Origin: Ceratotherium simum simum
Taxonomy: Eukaryota > Chordata > Mammalia > Perissodactyla > Rhinocerotidae
Length of the DNA stretch: 64,000 bases
Assembly: GCF_000283155.1 (NCBI RefSeq)
Contig: NW_004454175.1
Coordinates: 1,736,730-1,800,729, forward strand
Reading direction: 5' to 3'
In this document: piece after piece, positions 12,531 through 24,640 of the stretch
How the letters are laid out: each line of letters opens with the position of its first letter
How positions within the stretch are numbered: the stretch's first letter is position 1
Notes under the pieces: model-generated
The model's input: the letters and a program-made list of their open reading frames with translations, nothing else
Told to the model about the DNA's origin: nothing
The model's database searches: none
Translations under genes and position numbers: made by a program

Positions 12531-12743
12531 GGGCCGGCCCCGTGGCTTAGCGGTTAAGTGCGCGCTCCGCTGCTGGCGGCCTGGGTTCGGATCCCGGGCG
12601 CGCACCGACGCACTGCTTCTCTGGCCATGCTGAGGCCGCATCCCACATACAGCAACTAGAAGGATGTGCAACTGTGACATACAACTATCTACTGGGGCTT
12701 TGGGGGGAAAATAAATAAATAAATAAAATTATATATAAAAAAA
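12531..12743 (+). mobile_element. ERE-type SINE, class B
   Basis: Class B has the head gtggcttagcggttaag and the body 'acatacagcaactagaagg' ending 'tactggggctttggggg' plus an (AAAT)n tail. TSD aagatacaacattta is exact at 12516-12530 and 12744-12758. Confidence 0.95.
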
Positions 12744-12758
12744 AAGATACAACATTTA

Positions 12759-15150
12759 GTTCAAAGAAATGTCATGCTTATGGTTCTATCAGTTCATGAC
12801 CCAGAAGTGTCCCCCAGCAGTCCCTAACCCCACGGATTTATTCTCCTCTGCCTTTAGTGGCATAGTGTGAAAAGAAATGCAAGGTTATGTTGCTGTAGGT
12901 CACTTTTTCTGAGGCAACAGCACATACCTTCACGTGTTACTGATATCTTCCAGCAGTGGAGAGAGTTACATAACAGGAAATATGGTGTTCGGTTTTTAAA
13001 TTTATAATTAAAAATACATTTTAAAAATAGTGTTTCCTCACATATACAGTCCCCTCCCTCCATAAGATTCAGAAGCATTTTACTTGGTTGAACTGGATTC
13101 TATTAAAGACTCTAGTATTAAAAAGCATTTCATCACCACTACTAAAAAAAAAAAGCTGTTAAAAAAAACACAGGCAAAATTAATCTACAGTGTTAGCTGT
13201 CAGAATAGTGATAAACTTTGGGAAGGCAAGAGGGGATAGAGATGGGAGGGGTTCCAAAAGGAACTGTCTAGGATGCTGGTAATGTTTTATTTCTCGACCT
13301 GAGTAGTAGTTACTCAGATGTGTTCATTTTGAAGTAATTCATCAAGCTTATAACTTCTATATTTTACTAATTTTTTATACTTATTTACTAATTTTTTGCT
13401 TAAATACACTTACATATCATGTATTTTTCCGTATGTATACTACACTTTAAAAAAAATGCTTGAGGAATAAATAAACATGGCTCCTTACAGTTCCATTGTT
13501 CTTAATATAATGTCAGTAGTTCTACTGATCAATTATTGAGGAGGGAGCAATAATTATCTCAAATGGTGCCTTTCATGGGCCAAAAAAATCTCACAGAGGT
13601 CCCACACACAAATTTAACATAGATTAGAAGAAGAAATGAGTAACACGTATCGAAGTCTAGAATCAAGCTTTAGAACTCATACACTCAGAAAAAACAAGTC
13701 AGTCAACCAGTTGACCAATTGAAAAGACAAATCCTTTCCTTGACAATTACACATGTCTACATTTTCTAAAGATGTGCTAGAAAAGACCCACAAAGGACAC
13801 ATTTCTGTTTGAGCTATTTAATTTTCACTTGGTCTCAAATGTGGACTACGAATCTAAAGACAGGGAAAAAGAAAGGAATTTTATTGCTTGATTTTTTTTT
13901 TCATTTTCAGAAGTTTTTTAGAATTTCTAGGAAAAAATAACTGGAAATGGGTATATCTGAAAGCACAATCTTCATTTTATCAAGTGAAAAACAATCAAAG
14001 CACTTTAAAAATAAAATCTTACGATCTCATTATCTAAAGATGCCAGTAGATGAATCAGCTCTGTGTGCTATGTGTACATCCCCTCCATCTGCTCCCATAT
14101 TACATTTCCCTGACCAATGTTTCTCAAGAAGTTCCTTAGCTCAGAAACTAATATAGCTTAAATTCAATGTTTACATAAATTCAATGAAAATTACTGAATT
14201 TTAAAGAGATTGTGTTTTATAAGCCTTTTTAAAGGAGATCCCGTGCAAAACAGTATGATGTAAATGATGGCAATCTGAAACAGAACACTAAACCCCTGAT
14301 ATAGGAAAGGGCAAGCTAACAAAGGAATGGCTTCAATGTGCAGCCTACCCACAGAACACATTTATCGTGCAAGCTTCGCAGCCAGGACATACAATAATTG
14401 TTTTAAAAAAGAAACATTTAGTGATTCTTTCTTCATATATAATAGATTCTTTCTTTACAAACCTTCATAAGAACGGTGAAAAAATTAGTACTTTCACAAC
14501 AATCTAAAATATTTGGTTATAAGCTTCAATTTAGATTTTTCAAGTCTGACAGTTTTCAACAGAAATTTCCCTTTAGTGGTCTTACGCCATGATATGTGCT
14601 TGTTCCTACTGCTTGACCACTTTTATGATGAGGCTGAGAAAAATCAGACTATGGAATGCTGCAGACCTAAATCTAATTTGCACTAAATTTTACTGGATTT
14701 ATTTTCCTATCTTAGTCTTTTATGGACATAGCTCTTTTCACTGAAATTACGGACAGGATTTCACAAAACAATAAACAAATATAAAACTTCCCTTACCAAT
14801 CTCAACATAAATTCAATATAATTTCCTTCCCTAATAACAATATTAATGTAAACAGTAAACATGTAAAACAGTATTAATTAAATGCTAAACATATAGGGGT
14901 AAAAAGGAAGCCTAATGTAATCCATATTATAACTGGGTGGATTCCTGTGCCCTTCATTACTATTCTACTTATTAAATCTCATTCATAATTAGAAATTCCA
15001 AACTATATTCCAACTATATCTTCCTGTTTTTAAATAGAAAACAGAACAATTACTAATGGCCAAGTCCTTATAAATGTCAATATTTTAAATTGTCTAGAAA
15101 CTATACATATAGACACGTCTCACAAATCACATAAGTTCTTTAAAAATAAC
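12759..15150. other. Unique intronic sequence
   Basis: A+T-rich, nothing recognised on either strand. Confidence 0.55.
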
Positions 15151-15156
15151 TGTTTA

Positions 15157-15478
15157 GGGGCCGGCCCTGTGGCTTAGCGGTTGAGTGCGTGCGCTCCGCT
15201 ACTGGCGGTCCGGGTTCGGATCCCGGGCGCGCTCCGACACACCGCTTGTCCGGCGATGCTGAGGTGGTGTCCCACATACAGCAACTAGCAGGATGTGCAA
15301 CTATGACACACAACTATCTAGTGGGGCCTTGGGGAGAAAAAGGGAAAAAAAAAGGAGGAGGATTGGCAATAGATGTTAGCTCAGGGTCAGTCTTCCTCAG
15401 CAAAAAGAAGAGGATTGGCATGGATGTTAGCTCAGGGCTGATCTTCCTCACAAAAAAATATATAAATAAATAAATAAA
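15157..15478 (+). mobile_element. ERE-type SINE, class C (B body + A tail)
   Basis: The first 190 bases are class B, through 'gtggggccttggggag'. They are followed by the doubled 'gatgttagctcaggg' tail module of class A. Imperfect TSD around aaaaataa(c/g)tttta. One of four chimeric copies in the window. Confidence 0.9.
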
Positions 15479-15765
15479 AATAAAAATAAGTTTAAAGGCG
15501 AATGAAGTGAATGAAGGCAGCCCTTCGTATCATACAGATCCCAGTGTGTTTTCAAAATAACCTTAAAATCTTCAAGAAAGACTCTTAGCTCCTCTACTAG
15601 GAATGAGCACTCTTCAAAATGTTAAATTGAAGTTTATCAATTTTAAGGAGTCAAGCTTTCTGGAAATCCAAACTTTAGCATTTAAAATACACAAATATTT
15701 AGATGTTCTTAAATTGCTGCTGAATTTCCTTAAGCTAAGGAAAAACAGAGGAAACAGGTTGGCAA

Positions 15766-15779
15766 GCGCCATCTTGTGG
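15766..15779 (-). promoter_or_regulatory. CTCF-like site in intron 1
   Basis: The plus strand reads gcgccatcttgtgg; the minus strand gives CCACAAGATGGCGC, which fits the CTCF core CCASNAGRTGGCGC at every defined position. It is in unique sequence, away from SINEs. Occupancy cannot be told from sequence. Confidence 0.45.
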
Positions 15780-16122
15780 ATTCCCTAGAAAATGTTTTCA
15801 CTCTATTCACCAGTGTAGCTCCAGAAGCAAATCATCATGAACATTCAATAGAACAGTCTCAATATTCAAAACGTTACTTTAATTTAAATCAAAGTATTCA
15901 CTAAAGGTTAATTTCCCAGAGTCCAAATACCAATAACTATAATAAAGCGCATTTGTGGATCTGAGGTAAGATCCTTCTTCTAAAGCACTAAAAATATTCA
16001 TAGCCAAACCGTCACATTTGATCTTTACAACATCCTCAGGAGTTAGGCTGGAGAGACAGATACATTATGCGATAATAAAATTTGAGAATCTTATATACCA
16101 AAGAAATTTAAAAAGCATCTAG

Positions 16123-16324
16123 GGCCGGCCCCGTGGCTTAGTGGTTAAGTGTGCGCGCTCTGCTGCTGGCGGCCCGGGTTTGGTTCCCAGGCGCGCACCA
16201 ACGCACCGCTTCTCCAGCCATGCTGAGGCCGCGTCCCACATACAGCAACTAGAAGGATGTGCAGCTATGACATACAACTGTCTACTGGGGATTTGGGGGA
16301 AAAAATAAATAAAATTAAATTTAT
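16123..16324 (+). mobile_element. ERE-type SINE, class B
   Basis: Complete class B copy with moderate divergence in the B box (gggtttggttccc). TSD aaaaagcatctag exact at 16110-16122 and 16325-16337. Confidence 0.93.
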
Positions 16325-16530
16325 AAAAAGCATCTAGGCAGTGGAGAAGTTAGAACAACTCTCCTAATTTTGTAGTGCAGCAAATTCACAGAACAGTGCC
16401 TTGCAAAACAGAGGCCTTTCGTTGTTTATAAAAACTAAATCGAAAAAGTTATCAAGAATTCTAAAATTCAGTGGAATTAATAAATAGATACGTCCATAGA
16501 TCCACTGTGTTGGTGTGTGCCTGAGTCCGT

Positions 16531-16582
16531 GTGTCTTATAAACAAAAGTTTACAAAAAAGTGTCTTATAAGCAAAAGTTTAC
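16531..16582 (+). repeat. 29-bp tandem duplication
   Basis: The word gtgtcttataaacaaaag starts at 16531 and recurs at 16560 with one change, giving about 1.8 copies of a 29-base unit in unique sequence. Confidence 0.8.
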
Positions 16583-17530
16583 ATATGAAGACGAAAAAAT
16601 AAACAGAAAAACTGAAAGACTATTAGGAAAGAAAACGCCCCAGTCATATTCATATGATTCTCTTTAGGCTTTAGAAATAGTATGGTTTTATTATTTCACA
16701 TAATATTAAAGAGGAAATATTAATATTCTAAATTTACCCAGTGGCCTCAGGTTGCCTCACTGCCAGCCCAAAGACGTGTTTTCTTTGGCCCACAGAGCGC
16801 TTTTTTAAAGGCCCAAATTAACTGCCAACATTTAAAATCAGGAAATTCCTCAACATACCCTATTGTCTATGCACTGTAGGCATCCGAGTTGTGGCCTTTG
16901 GTGTACATTTTTTCTTTCTAACTTCCCTAATTTTTTCTTCAGGGTTCGTTTCCTGGTACTCTTTTTTGCGGGGAAAGGGGCAGTGCATACGGCATCCAGG
17001 TTCACATCTCACCATGTTATGGAGCAATGCTAACCGCCTGAGGAGTCTTCCCCAATTTTCTACTTAAAAGGCGCCTGATCCCAATTCTGCTATTGGTTGA
17101 TGATGCAACAATGCCTGGAGGTTTATAGACTATTCATATTTTTTAACTATGTTCCGAGATGCAAACCTTTGAGAGAGCTTTCTGCTTTGGAAAGGGAACC
17201 CCAAGCATAACACTGGTTGGAAGTACTGGAGAGCTCTGTGTTAATGGTTTGACAGTTTCTTTACGGCAGGAAAAAAAATGACTCGATACTTGGGGGAGAT
17301 GGGGAGAACATTACTTTGGCCAAGTGTAAGCTGGTTTAAGATCTGACAGCATTTTTAATTTCTACAACTTTCCACAACTGTTTTAATAAAATTAGCCCAG
17401 AGCATACCATTTTACTAGTGTCGCTAATGATTTTTTCGTATTAGAGTTTTATAAGTGATTATTCACAACATAACTACCATAATATATTTAGTTGCCTTGT
17501 GACAATATGAGAGATAATATTTCTATAGCA

Positions 17531-17742
17531 GGGCCGGCCCCGTGGCTTAGTGGTTAAGTGTGCATGCTCCGCTACTGGTGGCCCGGGTTCGGATCCCGGG
17601 CGCGCACCGACGCACCACTTCTCCGGCCATGCTGAGGCCGCATCCCACATACAGCAACTAGAAGGACGTGCAACTATGACATACAACTATCTACTGGGGC
17701 TTTGGGGGGAAAATAAATATGTAAATAAAATTAAAAAAATAT
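17531..17742 (+). mobile_element. ERE-type SINE, class B
   Basis: Complete class B copy with CpG-rich centre. TSD atatttctatagca exact at 17517-17530 and 17743-17756. Confidence 0.95.
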
Positions 17743-18335
17743 ATATTTCTATAGCAGCTTTCTCAGGGGCTGTGAATCTTTTTATAATACAGCACTAGAA
17801 AATAAAATATCAAGCCTATTAAGCTTCATTTTTGGTTTGAATTCTTTAGAAAAGAGACAGTATATAAAGAGATAATAAATATAGTGTTAAATACATCAGT
17901 TCATCCAAGTTTTCAGTAGTAACAATGTATTTTTGTAATTAGGAAAAAGTTTCAGATGGATGTAATTTAAGGAAATAAATTTGAAATACAGAACATGAGA
18001 TTTAAAGTGGTAGACTTCTTTAATTTCAGTTTATATTAACACATCTAAGTCTGCCTTAAAATCACAAGTTTGAAAAAGTGCTGCTTTATGCTATTTATTA
18101 TTAAAAGCTGCTGCATTTTCTCAATAAAAAAAATTTATATGAAATTTACCTACCATAAATTCTTGGTCTCTCAATCTAGGGATTATTAGTTAAATGCAGT
18201 TTAATTATATTTCCATAAGCCTCCTGTTTAATTTTAAAATAAAAGATAAATAAATATATCAACTTTTAAAAATTGTACCTTGCCACCTAATTATGGCAGC
18301 TGAAAATCCATAGTAAGCAACATATTAAAACTGCA

Positions 18336-18641
18336 GGGCCGGCCCCGGTAGCTTAGCAGTTAAGTGTGCACACTCCACTACTGGCGGCCCGGGTTCGGAT
18401 CCCGGGAGTGCACCGACACGCGGCTTCTCCGGCCACGCTGAGGCCGCGTCCCACATACAGCAACTAGAAGGACGTGCAACTATGACATACAACTATCTAC
18501 TGGGGCTTTGGGGATTAAAAAAAGGAGGAGGATTGGCAATAGATGTTAGCTCAGAGCTGGTCTTCCTCAGCAAAAAGAGGAGGATTAGCCTGGATATTAG
18601 CTCACGGCTGATCTTCCTCACAAAATAAATAAATAAATAAA
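18336..18641 (+). mobile_element. ERE-type SINE, class C (B body + A tail)
   Basis: Class B front part joined at about 18515 to the doubled class A tail module, then an (AAAT)n tail. TSD taaaactgca at 18326-18335 and 18642-18651. Confidence 0.92.
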
Positions 18642-18651
18642 TAAAACTGCA

Positions 18652-20479
18652 AATTTATTTTAAATGTAACCTTACTAATGAATAAAACTACCTTGGGACA
18701 GATCTTTCGCAAATTAGTCAATATTAATATATTTTCCTTCTTCCCCTGGTAACAGAAAATAGATAAGACCTAAAAACACTGGACATTTTCTGTTGAGCCT
18801 TTTATCAACTTTTGATTAAGTGAAAATTACTTCAAAAAATCATTTTTTAAATCTTCAAACACTTTTGTTTTTCCTAAGGTCAATTATTATACTTGAAAAA
18901 CAAGATGAAAGGAGAAAAATGTCGATTAGAGGAGTGAAGTCGAAAGGCACCTTGACCCAAAGGATCAAGTCCTGGGACCTGAGTGTGCAGTCACTGCTCC
19001 TTCCTCCCATCCNNNNNNNNNNNNNNNNNNNNNNNNNNNNNNNNNNNNNNNNNNNNNNNNNNNNNNNNNNNNNNNNNNNNNNNNNNNNNNNNNNNNNNNN
19101 NNNNNNNNNNNNNGGGAGAGAGAAACACTAAAAGAGAGCAAGAGCTCCTCTGTCTGGAGAGACCTAAGAACAGCAGATGGGGGGGACGGGGGTGTGCAGC
19201 GCAAGAAAGAGGCCCACGTCTCTCCAGAGAACTGCAGAGCCATCTGTCTGGAAAATTCAGGATGACAGGCCTCTGAGTATTCCACGAGTCTCCCTATTGT
19301 CTAGTGACGTCTGTTTCCTTCTTTCATTACTGTATTATTAATCCATCCTGTTCCCTTTTCTTGTTCTTTTGAAATAATTTATCCTTTTAACTTCAACTAA
19401 AAGAATGAACTGACAAGTTGAGAATCACTTCTCATTCAAGGAATATAACTTAAAAGAGGTCTCTGGTTAACTTTTAAACATTATGATGAATAAAAAAACA
19501 TGAATTGCATTTCTATGGTTCTCATCTTGAACTACATATTTCGCACACATATAAAATGAGCATCTTTATAACATCCAAATCTGAGATTAACAGATGCCAT
19601 CCAAAGACCTAAAAAGGTAGTACACCCAAAACAACTTACAGGAGTGGCAAAGTCAGTTTTGTCAATTTTTTTCACAATTAAATGAAATATTATTAGCAAT
19701 ACGTGAAATGTCCTATAAACCACTGACTTCATTTTTCTTTGGGGGTTTCAGCACACTCTGAAAAACAATCATTATCGTGAGTTTTTTGGTCTACTGCTTA
19801 GCGACTTCTATTCAGCAATGTTAAAAACACTTCACGCGCCATTCTTTAAATGGACAACTAATATGCAAAAAATGCTATGAACTTGGCTATCCCACCAAGG
19901 TCTGAAAGGGAGCTTGAAAAAGGAAGGGCTTCCCTTCACCATCTCTTTGTTAATGGCCTGAAAAAGTCTAAAAGAGCAGAGAACTATCAAACCAGAAGGA
20001 CCCACCATTTCCCTCACCAGGAAGGTTCTGTTTCCCATTAAATGCTGGACACATGGCAATATTCAAAGAGCCAGCAAATCAACCTGAATCAACAGTCCTG
20101 TGTTTGCCGACACTGTTTAGGGTCCCTTCTCCTCTGCTTTGAAAGTTAAAAGAAGGATGAAGAATTTTACAGAATATATAGCAGTATAAACCCAACCAGA
20201 ATTTCACCAGAAACTTTCAAAAAAAGCTGACAAAAGCAACCAATCCCAAAGTAAACAACGTTGATATGCAACAAGATTGCAGGAATATATATATTTCTTC
20301 CTTTAAAGACTGAAAATAAGATAATTAGGCAACAAAAATATACGAGATTTTGAGAGATGTTTACCATTCTTAACCTAGTTTAAAGCAATATAAAGTTATA
20401 GAAAAAATTAAAGAATGCTTTATATTTCTACCCTGGAAATTGTTAAACTACAGAAGTAACGTGGTTTATGAACTATTTT
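18652..20479. other. Unique intronic sequence with assembly gap
   Basis: No repeat or exon recognised around the gap at 19013-19113. Confidence 0.5.
19013..19113. other. Assembly gap (about 100 N)
   Basis: A run of 101 N in intron 1. The left flank is pyrimidine-rich (ccttcctcccatcc) and the right flank purine-rich (gggagagagaaac), so a low-complexity or hairpin-prone sequence may be missing. Confidence 0.99.
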
Positions 20480-21290
20480 GTTCACTTAACAAATATTTTC
20501 AGAGCACCTATAATGTGTGAAGCTCTGTGCTAAGCACTGTGAGTACAGAAATGAGAAAGAATGACTCCTATTACAGAAACCACCAGCCTAGGAAAGGTAT
20601 GATAAAGATAAGATATGTAACTACTGTGAAAGGAACACATTGACAAATGTCACAGGAAAGTCACAGATAAAATGACGAAGGATTCGAAGATGAAGGGATT
20701 CCTTTTGAATGGGTTTGAATGGGTGGCAGGGGGCGGGGGGTACGGACTGCAGTACCGAAAGGCAGGGCAGAGCAAGAGGTGGAATACAAAGAGCGAGCAG
20801 ATATGAAAGCTACTGCAAAGAGCAAGCTGCAAGAGTTAGCAGCTGACTGGGTATTAGAGGCAAGGGAAGAGAGGACGGAAGGAGGAAAGGTAAAGATTGG
20901 GGCTGGGACAGGTGGAGTCTGAAGTGTCTGCAGGAATCCTGCTAGAGACGTGGAGGGTCTGGAAGGGCAGGGCTGCAGATGGAGACATGGGAATGCTCCA
21001 CAGGGCTCACTGTTGAAGCCTGTATACTCCCCAGTGAGAAGGGAGGTCAGTTCTTGAAAAGCACTGACATTTAGGAGAGCAAACAGAGGACACTGAGGAA
21101 TGGTGAAAGGGAAGAAAAGGAGTAGCAAGAGAACACAATGTCTGGAAAGGCAAGAGAAAGAAGTTTCCAGAAGAAAGGGACAATCAAAAAGATCAAATAC
21201 TGCAGAAAGATCAAATATGAGGACTGAGGAGCAGTCCCCGCTGACTGGCTATTAACTGATAAAGCACGTCCAGTCAAACAGAAGCAGAAC
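20480..21290 (+). repeat. Unresolved old interspersed repeat, long copy
   Basis: Opens with 'aacaaatattttcagagcac' and 'gtgctaagcactgtgagtac'. Much further on it has 'gaggacactgaggaatgg' and 'agatcaaatatgaggactga', a train also seen in other copies of the same dispersed family. A purine-rich stretch lies between. The boundaries are rough. Confidence 0.35.
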
Positions 21291-21299
21291 ATAAAGTGG

Positions 21300-21787
21300 C
21301 AGTTGTGACACGAGGCTCTCCTTGACCAAACTTTGGTCAGGCTCCTCAGCCCTCTTCTTGAGGGCTCAACCTTGGCCCTCAGACTTGCCAGGTCTGCAAA
21401 GCCGCTTTAGCAATAATTCTGCTAAGTCAGTTTAGAGACAATCCCCCCACCTTGATATCTGATCCCTCTTGATAACTAATCTAATTCCTCATCCCCTACC
21501 CTGATATCTGATCACCCTGGCCTGCCCTCAGCAAGAATCCTGCTAGGTAAGTTTAGCAAGAAGTCCCCCTACCCTTGTCTCCTCTTGGTAATTTTCCACC
21601 CACCGACCCCTCAATCTGCGTCTTGCCTATAAATCCCCCCTTCTTCTTGTATTCGGAGGGGGGATCTTCTTGTATCTCTCCCTCCTACTGGGAGTCTTGA
21701 CACCTATTGCCATAGTCTTGGGCCAAGTCTTCCTTGTTCTTTTAACAAAGTGTCAAAAAAATTTTTCCTTTGACAGTTGTCAACCTT
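21300..21787 (+). mobile_element. Solo ERV LTR with duplicated U3 segment
   Basis: LTR-like layout: a TATA-type word 'gcctataaatcc' at about 21627, a pyrimidine-rich region downstream and an end near 'ttgacagttgtcaac'. Within the left half two segments about 121 bases apart are imperfect copies: agcaataattctgctaagtc (21409) and agcaagaatcctgctaggta (21530). No internal viral genes remain. The family is not certain. Confidence 0.5.
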
Positions 21788-22809
21788 TCTTTTCACTAGA
21801 GATGAATGACATTCACAAACCCCTCATAACCAACTATGACAGAACACGGTGGCTGGGAAGAGACGGCGTAGACGAGGGTAAAAGGGCAGGCATGCAGGAA
21901 AAGGAGGTGGGGCACAGAGAATGCTCTTTCAATAAACCTCAGGGAAGAGGAGGGCCACGAACAACTCCTGATGGTGCTGAAAGGGCTCCAAGGTTGGGGA
22001 CAGGCTTCCTCACACGGAACAGGACAGCATGGCTGGAACCAGAGGGAACCGATGCAGGGGAGAGGAAGAAACGAATGATACGAGACAGAAAAACGAACTC
22101 CCATGCTTATTGTTTTCAGTCCTCCTGCATCGTATCTTTCTGTAAACCACCTCAAATTCTTTCTGGAACAATGAGAGGTATTAATAAGTAAAAAAAAATG
22201 TTCTTTTATCCATTTAAAAATATGAATGTTTAAACCGTTGTTTATATCTGCTCTCCAAATAAACATATGAAAACTAATAGGAACGTTCATGTAGCACACA
22301 AATTTATTATTATGAGAGAAAGATTATATTGTTTTTATTGTTTTTATTTTCAGACCTCTAAAAGGTTAAGTTAGCCATTTTCATACTGAATTCCTATTCA
22401 ATTTGATTATGTTCCCTACTGTGAGGGTAAAACAGGAAGAAACCTAGCTAATTTATGTGCAATTCCTTTGTACTACTGAAATGAAAAGGAACAATAGTTT
22501 AATAAAGTGGAATTTGTTATCTAATTATGCCAAATAATTTAGAAACATCTGTTGGTGGTTAGTAATACTATAGTTAAACCTCAAAGAATCTGCTCCCAGA
22601 GAGATTTCGCTTTCATTCAAGCCTTTGTGAGCTTCCAGTTGGGGAATCTATATTACAGTACGGAACCAAGGGACAACATAATGGCACATTTAGTCATTAA
22701 AAAAAATGAATAAACAAAAAATAATGAAAAATAGAGGCCTTAAAATATGAATCCAGGCCTTAAAATTAACTCCAAAATTTAAGAAATACAGTAGGTTACT
22801 GTAATATCC

Positions 22810-23340
22810 AACATTCATTCAAACATCCATCAAGTAGCTGGGACGTATCAGACATGCGGCTGCTATTAAGGATACAAAATCCATAGTATTCCCATAGCAT
22901 TCCCTTCACCTAATGGAGAAGACAGGAGAATATAAAGTAACTATTATATCGCCACGTGGTAAGTGGTAGGGCAGAGATGTGCACAGGGCACCTCGGATGC
23001 AGAACAGGTGTAAGTAACTCACCAAGACTACTCAAAAGAGATAACTATTCAAGCTGAGTTTTTCAAGATGGTAGAGGTGAGTGAGGGCAAAGAAGGGCTT
23101 GGGAAATGATGGTGCCAAAGCCACAATGAATACAATCCCTCCTGGAAACTTCAAGTAGTTCAGTATGGCTGAAGCACAGCCTCTGATGAGAAAATAAGAG
23201 ATGAGGCCAGGTAAGCAGAGTAAGCAGGGGTCCTATCTTGACCACCCTATATGCAAACTAGGGAATCTGGACTTAATCTTAATGATGATGGGGACTCACT
23301 GGAGGATTTTAAGTAGGGAAGTGAACTGTTAGACTAACCA
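22810..23340 (+). repeat. Unresolved old interspersed repeat
   Basis: Contains 'gagtttttcaagatggtaga', 'agagatgaggccaggtaa' and 'gggactcactggaggatttt', matching the middle and end of the family also found at 47925. Old and diverged. Confidence 0.4.
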
Positions 23341-23504
23341 ATTTCCAAGAGGCAGGTTTAAGTTTCCAATTATAGACTCTAACAAACAAGAATAACCCAA
23401 AATAATAAAGGATTAAAAAAAGATAAATGAAAGCAAATGTTTAAACTGATTCAAGGCTGTTCACAGGATATGTATATAGAGTGATAGTCCATTATATGTT
23501 TATT

Positions 23505-23640
23505 CTTCATTCATTCATTTATTCACTCAATAAATTTGCACTGAGCACCCACTATGTGCTAGACATTGAGCTTACAGTCCTTGATATATTTTAAGTGCCA
23601 TGAGGGCAGAGGCCAGATCTGATTATATTCCGGATTACCT
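23505..23640. repeat. L2-type fragment
   Basis: Has 'cattcatttattcactcaat', 'ccactatgtgctagacatt' and 'gccatgagggcagaggcc', words that occur in L2 3' ends. The orientation is mixed and the fragment short. Confidence 0.35.
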
Positions 23641-23949
23641 CCCAAAGGAGAAGCAAGCATTGCCTGTTGGCCAGTGTATTTTCCACATTTTCAGAGAGCA
23701 GCAGAAAGTATCAAGTGTCCGGTACTAGAAGTCTATCTGGTCTCCTGAACCATGTGTATCCCTAAACCAGATCTCTATCAGAGCATCCTCAGACAAACTT
23801 TACAATGGCACATGGCATTATTTAGCCACACACATAAACAAATATTGCAGAACCAGTTTTTCAAGTGGGTCAACAGACATGTTAAATAAACAAATGGAGA
23901 AACTCTGCTGCTATCTTGGATCTTTGCTAATGTTTATAATAACAATAAT

Positions 23950-24165
23950 ATTAGTGATAATACTAGCTACTATGTATCTTCAGCCACTGTGTTAAGAATC
24001 TTATGTACATGATCTCATTTATTTCTGCCTGAATCAGAGAAGGGAACTAACAGCCCCTGTTTACATATAAGGAAAATGAGACTGGAACATATAGCTGACA
24101 CTTGGCAGAAAATGGATTAAATGTAGCTCTCTGACTCCAGAATCTAAGCCATTTACTTTACACTG
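23950..24165 (-). repeat. MIR SINE
   Basis: Reverse complement of MIR: 'tgtgttaagaatcttatgta', 'ctcatttatttctgcc', 'taaggaaaatgagactg' and a final 'ctctctgactccagaatc' part. Confidence 0.65.
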
Positions 24166-24179
24166 CATGCTAGGGAAGT

Positions 24180-24640
24180 ATCCTCCACGAACTTCCCATC
24201 TCACTCAGAGTAAAATCTGAAGACCTTACCATGTTGTAGGGCCCTAGAGTCTGTGACCCCAACACTCCTCCAACCCCAGGTACCTCCCTGTCCTCACCTC
24301 CTACTACTTTCCCCCAGCTTACTCCACCCCAGCCACGCTGCCCTTCTTTCTGTTCCTCGGAATTGCCCAGCACATCCCTGCCTCAAAGCCCACTTCACAT
24401 GACTCATTCCCTCACTTCCTTCAAGTCTCTGCTCAAAATCCACCTTAGCTGTGAGGCCTTCCTGGGCCACCTGGCCACACAGCTAGCCCATCCCCCTCAC
24501 TCTGCTTTATTTTTCTTCATAGCACTAGCCGTCTGGCACATTATCCATTTTTTATTGTCTGTCTCCCTCCACTGCAGACAGAAGTTCCTTGAGGACAGGA
24601 ACTAATATATACCTGGCACATATGAGGCCCTCAATTCATA
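24180..24640 (+). repeat. LINE L2 3' end
   Basis: The characteristic L2 series is present in order: 'tcaagtctctgctcaaaa', 'gaggccttcctgggccacc', 'ttttcttcatagcactagc', 'attgtctgtctccctcc' and 'ccttgaggacaggaact'. No intact reverse transcriptase lies upstream. Confidence 0.8.

Noticed and set aside
18820..19285. Open frames of about 100 codons on both strands near 19.0 kb
   Set aside because: Each exists only because N bases cannot create stop codons; a third of the codons are unknown.
20661..21128. A 155-codon minus-strand open frame
   Set aside because: It covers a purine/pyrimidine-biased stretch of an old repeat. The product is P/S/F/L-rich with no domain, and there are no flanking splice or promoter signals.
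21670..22191. A 173-codon plus-strand open frame and a 167-codon frame opposite
   Set aside because: It begins in the end of an LTR and runs into unique DNA, and the two strands are open together. No retroviral or other motif is visible, so it is probably chance.
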